A DNA stretch of 64,000 nt from assembly GCA_026874595.1 (NCBI GenBank), contig CM049309.1, forward strand, positions 73,020,426 through 73,084,425. Direction: 5' to 3'. Position 1 is the first letter of the stretch. Every line of letters starts with the position of its first letter. Positions 49,801-58,800 of the stretch are shown here, piece after piece. The notes beneath the pieces were generated by a model. It saw nothing but the letters and a program-made list of their open reading frames with translations. It made no database searches and had not been told where the DNA came from. This DNA comes from Sipunculus nudus. Lineage: Eukaryota > Annelida > Sipuncula > Golfingiida > Sipunculidae. A program made the position numbers and the translations under genes.

Positions 49801-52800
49801 ATATATTTTATTATTTTTTAATCATAAATGTTTAAACTGAATTTAAAAGAAAATAATGCCACAACATGGCATCTACAAGAATATTCCTTGAATCACTATT
49901 AAAAAGTATTGCACATTGGAGTTTTCAGTACATGCTTAATTTTATTCACCAAAATAAAAAGATTCAGTAAATTTGATAAAATAAAACATCTTTTCAAATA
50001 AAGTATACACACTGTTGGTTGAATGAGGAACAAACAATATCATTGTGCTAATAACTATCCCAGTTTTAATTTATCACTGGAATTAATAGTCAATTTCACA
50101 CCTGGTACAGTTTTTACTCCTTTGAAGTAAGGAATTACTTATCTCATGAAAATCCACACTTTCATAGCAAGACACCACTTTGTGGACACAATTAAATGTA
50201 CACTTTAATCATTGTAACCCTGGTGGTACAATACAAAATCTAAAATGTAACATAGCCTAGAATAAGAATAAATCAAATACAGAAAATAATAACATTCATC
50301 TAGTTTATGCATCGGGGGGGGGGGGGGGTACAGGCAGAAGGGAAGGCTGCTGGTAGTGGCCAAGCTGACCCAAGGCAAGCTGCCTGGGGTAGGTTACATA
50401 ATGCAAGTGAAGCCTGTACTACTAGGTGGGCTGGTGTAAACAATACTTGACATGGTGTATGAAAACATGAATAAAAGCTATTCTTTCCGATCAATTTCTT
50501 TGAAATTTCAGATTTTAAAAAATTAAATCCTTATGTATATATGCTGTGAAAATTAAATCAACAGTGCCAAAGTTGGACAAAATTTAAGTTATTGATTTTT
50601 TTATTTATGCTAATAACTTGAAAAATTTGCAAAATTCAGATCTAATTTTGAGTAAACAATTGAATCTTGATTAAATAAAGTTATATTCCTGAAAAAAAGT
50701 CTCTAGGTTCAGCAATTCTCATGTTAGGTGAGTAAATATATTTCCTGATTTTTAAAAATATTGCATTATGTTTTGGCCCATAACTTCAAAATAATACCCA
50801 ATACTGACCTAATGTTTGGTATGTTCATAGAAAATGTATGAAAGAATGTGAATACTAAATACAATCAAAAACAGATCAGTGGTTTTGATATTAGGCAGCC
50901 TTGAAGTGTAACAATGGCTTTTTATGGAAAATGGAGTTTTTTTTTTTTCTTAATAAAGTCCTAATGACCCAATTTTTGGTATGGTAGGAGATTTTGGGGA
51001 CATCTAATATTATGCCAACAGCCTGGGGAGCATAGAGATGTGCACTGAATGACCTACAGTCATCAAAGTGGACTGCTTGACAATGTAAGGGAATACAACA
51101 AGAGCCTCCAAAAAAATTCAATAACTAGCCTAATTTTGCAGCTTTTATTTTCAAATTTCAGATTTTAACAGATTAAATCCTTATGTATACATGCTTGAAA
51201 ATTAAATCCACAGTACTTACAGGAAAAAAACGTGCCATGGCCAAAGTTGGGCAAAATTTAGGGTACCAATTTTATATTTTTGCCAATATTTAAAAAAATT
51301 TAACAGATTTTGATCTAATTTTTGGTATACAATTAAATTTTGATTAATTAAAGTTGTATTACTGGAAAAAAGTCCCTACCTTTAACACTTTTGGTCTTAA
51401 GTGACCAAATATCTTCCTGATTTTTTTACAAAGTCCATTATGTTTGGGCCCATAACTTTTTTAAATGATATAATACTGACTTAATATCTGGCATGTACAT
51501 AGAAACTATATAGAGGAATATTTATTGTAAATATGAAGAAAATCAGATGAGTGGTTTTGATATTAGGCAGTCCTGAAGTGTGAAAATAGATTTCTAATAA
51601 AAAATTGAGGTTTTTCCTGAATATCTCGAAGGAACGAAGTCCTATTGACCCAATTTTTGGCATGGTAGGAGATTTTAGAGATATCTAACTGTATGCCAAA
51701 TTTCAGATTTGTAGGTCCAACGGTGTCGAAACGTGCCAGTCTTACGGATGGACATCCAGACGGACAGACGGACGGACAGACGGACAGACAGACAGACGGA
51801 CGGACGACGGACAATGGACCATGACTATAGCTCAGATGACTTATAGTCAGCTGAGCTAAAAAACTAAAACACACTGAGAAATTTAACAAAAATTTGAGAA
51901 TTTTGTTTTTGAGCAGAAGAGAAGTATTTTTCAGATAGACACTCCAAAACCAATCCCAACCAAGGTATGCATGAGAGCAATCACAGACAGATAGACGGAC
52001 AGAAAACCCGAATCAATGTCCCCCGCATCCGCAGAGGGGGGACAATAAAAGAGCAATAGAGAATTGGGACAGTGAAAAAGTGTCTCTTATTTTGAGGTGG
52101 TCGCTAGTCTGAGGCGGTTGTAAGGTGAGGTTTAACTGTACTATATTTATCTGTGCATAAAAATTGACAGTATTTGGTAGATCCTGATAAATATTTACCT
52201 GAATATATTTACCTGATTATATCTACCTGATAAGAAATAGAAAATAATATAAAAACAAAAACAAAATGCATGAAATATTTGACACCAGAAGTTGCTCTCC
52301 TGAAGCCACTTCAGGACAAATTAGCTTACAAAATACTACAATTTTACAAATCACATGACACTGAAAATCTGGAATGAGTTTCAACTGGGGTAAACACATC
52401 TATGGAAACAATGTTGACAAGGCATTAGCAATCACTAGCTCAGCCATCAAGTTAGGTGTATATCATCCAGTAAGAAATTATATGTCAGCAAAATGGCTGG
52501 TGAATGGATACCAGCTATGTAAACATTCCTGGTAGGTATTGTTTGGAGATGTGTGGAGTAATATCCTCATTTTTTGTGACTTTATCATGGAGTACAAAGA
52601 GGGCCCATATGGGAGGCACTGAATGATACAGCTGGGTAAGTTTGGTGATATGTTGCTAGACATTGCTTAATGCTTTTGATGAAAAGTTGTTAAATAAGTC
52701 TCAACAAACAATTTTTGGCGGAAAATGACAAACATAAATCTTTATTTCAAGACTACAGAATGCCCAATGGGAGAGGTTAAAATAAAATTTTTAAAGCAAA

Positions 52801-55800
52801 GTCCATTAATTGAATATTATCTTTTTTCCATTGTGACAGTACCAAAGAAAGCAGTGGAACTACTTGCACCAATACAATGGCAGTATCAAAAGAGTGACTA
52901 CAGATATGTAAGATCAGTACTTACAAGCATTGCACAGCAGGGCTACTCTGTAGTCAGACATCGGTACGGGGCTGGTTTGCAGGCAGTGTTTAAGGTAGCT
53001 GCAAGAGAACAGTGACCATTATAGCACCACATGGATACAAAAGGTTGGACAATAAGACAGCCCAGTCCATTGACGGAGCTCATCATATAATAAACAACAG
53101 GAAATTTCACTCTACCCATTAGATTTGCAAATGGAAACATTTCCTTCCAGATTAGTGCAGGACAGAATGTGTGTATACATGTCAGAGTGGATATGCATGT
53201 GCATGGGCTGGTCATGAAAATGTTATGACATGCACATATACACAAAAAATACACAGATACAAAGTATTTTAAGTATTTAAAACTCATCAAATCTGTGCTC
53301 TATAAACTAAAATACTCAGTTTTCAGTTGATTACGGGAAACATATGTGTCATAAAAATATCAAACTTTTTGTTGAATGATATGCAAAACAAATGATTTGA
53401 TATATAAATAGCAGAATCATGTCAGAAATATAATTATGACACTTTTTATAATTCTTTGACTACTTGACATTTAAACTGATCTTAAGAACCATTGAATAGA
53501 ATAATTAACATGTGAAACGTTTTGCAATTAAAGATAACAGCAGATTAATAACAAATCTAGATCTTAATTATCAATTCATAATTCATCAATGTATATTTGA
53601 AAAATTTTACCTTTTCATGGTATTTCTCAATATTCACCAAACAAAAAACTTTACTGTTTCATAGTTAAGTCCTTAAGCAGTGGTAAAATTACCTAAAAAT
53701 TGCTTTCAATGGTAGGTTTTGCTGTGTATTGCCACCAGGGAGTTGGCACCGGGCCAAGAATGCTCCAACCAATAAGAGTGAATTTTTGCATGTTCCAAAC
53801 TTGGTTATAAGGAGGGTAATTCATAGTATACAAATCAGAGTTAAAAACACACTACTAACTCAACATGTCCACTCAGTATGTGGGGGATGGGCCTCTGTAG
53901 TTTGACAAGTTTGTCTTGTGCTTTCTTCACGAGGTGAATCCAGATGCACGTTGGTGCCATCTGGTGGGCTGCAGTGGCTTTGGTCATGTCTGGTGGTCGC
54001 ATTATCTCTTTTTCTTGATACAGCAAATCATACAACTTCATAACTGGGAGGAATTCATTCAACTGTAACAGAATTAACAATACATATTTTAATCTTCCAT
54101 CATCACTGAGTTTACAGTTATAAGACAGATTTGGGTACATGATAATGCTGTCACATGGATATTACAGTGAGAAGTAAAATTACCTTTTGAAGGTTTTTAT
54201 ATTTTTTGGTGACAAAAGCTCTTTAATTTTTCATCTAATTAAAGTATACTATAAAAAGAAAATGTCATCATATTCACATCATAAATTATAACAAAAGTAT
54301 CTATAGGGAATAAAATAGATGATAAAGCTTCAGCCTGCCATTTTTAAGTACAGTGGTTATATATGTTTTTTTTTCATAGGAATTAAGAAACCAAGCTTTG
54401 AAGTACTTGATATTGCTCCTTAAATCTTATCTTCCTTGAAGTAGACCATGATAATGTGTACTCACAGGATTTCGCTGAATGCTTCCAGATATGAACTGCA
54501 GCAGGGCCCACATCAGGTGGTCACGACCTTTGTTTAAGTTCCTTCCTTTCAACTGATATATATGAACAAATACAGACAGAAATTAACACTTATATCTCTT
54601 GATTAATAAGCATGATGGACATTTATCTTGATCAAATGATCTGATGCACATCTACTGACATCCTACACAGGTGGTGCCACAAGTCTTGTTCAACGGATAA
54701 AACCCTCACATGACATGCTCTGATGGGGTACAAAACAGGATGCTCTGACCAATGTATATGTAAAAGCAAAATCTAAAAAAAATATGTCAACTAATTTTGA
54801 GTTGTTACATGTTGCTTTGTAGTAATGCTAGGGGGATAATCCAAAACAAGAAAGAAGAGAGATGAATCTAAGAGACACCACTTGGCTTTTGTGCATGATA
54901 AAGCCATCCCTTTTAATTGGTTATACAAAATTTCAAGGCAATCCCTAAATACATAACTGAGACACTGGTACTTTATTTTTCATGAAATATGGACCAGTTT
55001 ACTCTAAATGTTAAAATGGGCTTTGTCCTCTGGCCTGTACCAATGTACATAAGACCTTTGAACACAACTTTTAAAATATACATAGAGTTATCAAGCAAAC
55101 ATGTTTCAACTACAGCTATTGACTGTGATGAAACCAGTCTTAAAAGGTGGCCAGTTGGGGGCTACATTAATTAACCAAGAACTTAAAGATGATATATGGA
55201 TGAGATTAGTTGCAGCCCACATACTTTTTCATACAGTGTAGTAACCATGTGTGGAAAATTGGCAAACTGAAACAGGACAAAGAAGATGAGTTGACTAGAT
55301 AGGTGCTGCCACAGCATCATGATGCTGGCCTCATCAGCATCCTCCTCCCCTTCAGACTTCTCCATCGCATCCATCACCATTTCAACCAGCTGCTGCTCCA
55401 GCATCACACAGTGCTGCTTGTTCTGAAGCACATAAAACATTCCTGCTCACTACTGTAAAGTCTGTATTAGTTCATCTCCTTTAATAATTCATAAACCTAA
55501 TTATATGGAATTGTATTCTTTTAATCTTTATTATAACAAGGGACCCATGGGTCACAGCCCTCAGCTGTTATATATGATAAAAAATATGATTTTGAAATGA
55601 GTCACATGCTGGTTTTGTGTGGTAATAAATATAAGCTGTATTATGAGTTGTTGGTGTTTAGCTTATGTATGATTTTGATAGTTTCTTTGGAGACAGGGAA
55701 GAGATTGATTTCATTTATTTTATTAACAAATGGAGTGCTATTGTCATACAGATTTTGACTTGGCCATATAACTGATAGGCAGCACATAAAAGATAAGAGT

Positions 55801-58800
55801 TTAACTATTTATTAAAATTTAAAAACAAATATTGTGCCAAATATAATTTTTATTAAAAATAATAAGAGATTCATATGATTTTTAAAAATAAAATATAACT
55901 GAAATGATTATTAAAATAATATTATAGAATATATTTATGAATGCATTCATGAATACATTTTGAAAGTATTTGCACTGGTATTCAAATACTTTCATTTTTA
56001 CCTGAATTTCCATTCTTATGCAAGAAATTTTATAATGGAGTACATATTTATATTCATATTCAAATACATTTGCAAAGTATTTGCACCATGTCTGGTATTT
56101 ATTCAGTTTTAGCCAAACAATGATGTTGAGAATCCAAAATATAAACAAAGGACCCATGGGTCACGGGGCCCAGCTTAAGTTTGAAATTTTTGCAAATGCA
56201 AAATATGAAAAAATATTCTATTGTAATGTTTTCATTTATATAAGCATATGAGAAGCTTAGAGGAAATGGACCCTCCTACTTGGTTATAGTAAAGTTCTAA
56301 ATATATGATTGCAAACTAATACTCTGACAAGACTGTCATGAAGAAAAACAGTAAAAGTTTAGAGATACTATGATGCATATGAAAAATTTACAGATGCACA
56401 GGCAAGTGGACAGAATGGACTAATACCTTTATTTCACTTTCAAGGGAATAATGCATTTAAGTTTATATATAAGCTTATTTTTTTTGGCATATTCACTTTT
56501 TCCATGAATAGTTTTTATCTGATTCATTTTTTTTATTTACAAAATTTTATAAATTTGTAATAAAAACACTGAAAATATAAGTTAAAATATTAGAATTCTA
56601 AGTTGCAATCATTATATATCCAGAGTGTAGCTCATTATTGGGTCATATTATGCATACACATATATTTTATTATTTTTAAATCAAATGTTTAAACTGAATT
56701 TAAAAGAAAATAATGCCACAACATGGCATCTACAAGATTATTCCTTGAATCCCTATTAAAAAGTTTTGCACATTGGAGTTTTCTTGAAATATTTTTTGAG
56801 TTATTGTGTCCAAAAGAAATCTCTGCGGCGGCGGCGGCGGCGCAACCGTGCCTGAACCATAGTATCTCCAGACTATGTCTGGCGATACAATTAATAGTCA
56901 ATTTCACACCTGGTGAAGTTTTACTCTTCTGAAGTAAAGCATTACTTATCTGATGAACATCCACACTTTCATAGCAATACACCACTTTGTGGACACAATT
57001 AAATGTGCACTTTAATTATTGTAACCCTGGTGGTACAATACAAAATCTAAAATGTAGCATAGCCAAGAATAAAATAAAATAGAGAAAATTATAACATTCA
57101 TCTAGTTTATGCACCAGCTGGGGGGGGGGGTGGGTGCAGGGCAGAGGGGAAGCCTGCTAGTAGTTGCCAAGCTGAGCCAAGGCAAGCTGCCTGGGGTGGG
57201 TTACATAATGCCAGTGAAGGCTGTACTACTAGGTGGGCTAGATGTAAACAACACTTGACATGGTGTATGAAAACTTGAATAAAAGCTACTCTTTACAATC
57301 AATTCCTTTGAAATTTTAGATTTTAAAAGATTAAATCCTTATGTATATAAGCTGTGAAAATTAAATTAACAGTGCTTACAGGGAAAAAACGTGCCATTGC
57401 CAAAGTTTGACAAAATTTAAGGTACTGATTTTTTATTTATGCTAATAACTTGAAAAATTTGCATAATTCAGATCTAATTTTGGGTAAACAATTGGATCTT
57501 GATTAAATAAAGTTATATTAGTGAAAAAAAGTCTCCAGCTTCAGCTATACTCATGTTAAGTGAGCAAATATATTTCCTGATTTTTAAAAAATTGCATTAT
57601 ATTTGGGCCCATAACTTCAAAATAATACCCAATACTGACCTAATTTTTAGTATGTGCACAGAAAATGTATGGAAGAATATGAATACTAAATATGATCAAA
57701 AAAAGATCAGTGGTTTTGATATTAGGCAGCTTTGAGGTGTAACAATGGTTTTTTATGGAAAAAAGGAGGTTTTTCCTTAAAATCTCGAAGGAACGAAGTC
57801 CTAATGTCCCAATTTTCGGTATGGAAGGAGATTTTGGAAACATCTAATGGTATGCAGAATTTTGGATTCGTAGGTCCAACAGTTTTAAAATGTGCCCTGT
57901 TAAAAGACGGACAGCCAGCTGACAGACAAAGGACCATGACTATAGATCAGATGGCTTATAGTCAGATGAGCTAAAAATGTCACCATCAAATGTAAAATTT
58001 CCGAAATTCTTTGGATTTCTGTAAAATAAATTTTATTGATTTAACAAACAGAGACAAACAGAAATGTTACTGACTAGGACTGCAAAAAATATTTACCAAG
58101 TATTATCTATTACTGTCTTCCATTCATCATTAATGGAAACAGCCTGGTTCCATATTAGATTTATATTTCGGTTATGATGTTTTTAAAAAAAATCCTTGCC
58201 TGACTGTGGTTATAAACAAAATACACATTTCAATGTAAACAAAAAGAATTATGCTGATAAGAGGTTAATGACTATATCTTAAAATAAGTTTTTACCTGTT
58301 TGTTGAGGCTGAGCATGTTGCAGACCATGTCCCTGGAGTAGGGCTGCTCAAGCACATAACGCAACAGGGCTTTCTGAGGCTCATACAGCTCCTTAAAATA
58401 CAAAGAAGTACTTGACACTGCTGTAATTCAGGAACTGAGAATGTTTTCAATTCTGATGCAGTTTCATTTGATATAGGTATGATAGGTAGCAAAATGGAAT
58501 GACGTTAAAATATTGGTTGAGGACAGCTCATGAACTTGATTAACCAACCAGGTAACCCAAATTCCCTCACTTTTTGGATTTTTCACAGATTTGCAGTTCT
58601 GCTCAGAAACGCTAAGCTAATTTAATAAATTAAAATTGAAGATTGAGACAGAGTTAAGAAATGTGATAGAAAATAGAAACTAACATTTTGTTCCAGCTTT
58701 TTAAATTATATCCTTCATTCATACATCATGCATGTTTTACCTTGTCATAAGGAAGTGGTAAGCCGAGGTCAAACTGGAGTGTGGAATGAGAGAGCTTCCA

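Larger units (their letters stand above)
48631..51862. mobile_element. Helitron-like element nested in the pogo-like element
   Basis: 5' end ACAAGGGACCCATGGGTCAC then GGTGCTCAGCTG. The 3' end has an (ACGG)n-type tract (51745-51815), then the hairpin AGCTCAGATGACT-TAT-AGTCAGCTGAGCT and AAAA. The empty site is visible by comparison with 28070-28090. The interior (49260-51720) is homologous to 56200-57900 and 63400-64000 and has an internal direct repeat (50525 and 51170). No Rep/helicase ORF, so non-autonomous. It resembles pearl/Helentron elements of bivalves; this is inference. Confidence 0.7.
48321..52138. mobile_element. pogo/Tigger-like element, interrupted by a Helitron-like insertion
   Basis: The left end CAGTGAACCCTTGGTATAAC and the right end (reversed CAGTTAAACCTCACC) are similar inverted repeats flanked by TA at 48319-48320 and 52139-52140, as in Tc1/mariner-superfamily elements; the sequence style resembles pogo/Tigger ends. 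The inner parts (48394-48625 and 51862-52040) match the fragment at 27830-28300. No transposase. The middle 3.2 kb is a separate element. Confidence 0.75.
56144..57976. mobile_element. Helitron-like element, deleted copy
   Basis: 5' end ACAAAGGACCCATGGGTCAC; 3' end TCAGATGGCTTATAGTCAGA then TGAGCTAAAAA. The interior matches the 48631-51862 copy but is about 1.4 kb shorter, carries one rather than two 645-bp units, and has a (CGG)n hairpin terminus at 56820-56890. Confidence 0.7.

Noticed and set aside
52725-53015. 96-codon plus-strand open frame ending VFKVAAREQ
   Set aside because: It overlaps MED23 exon w9 on the opposite strand and its open length comes from that exon. No family resemblance.
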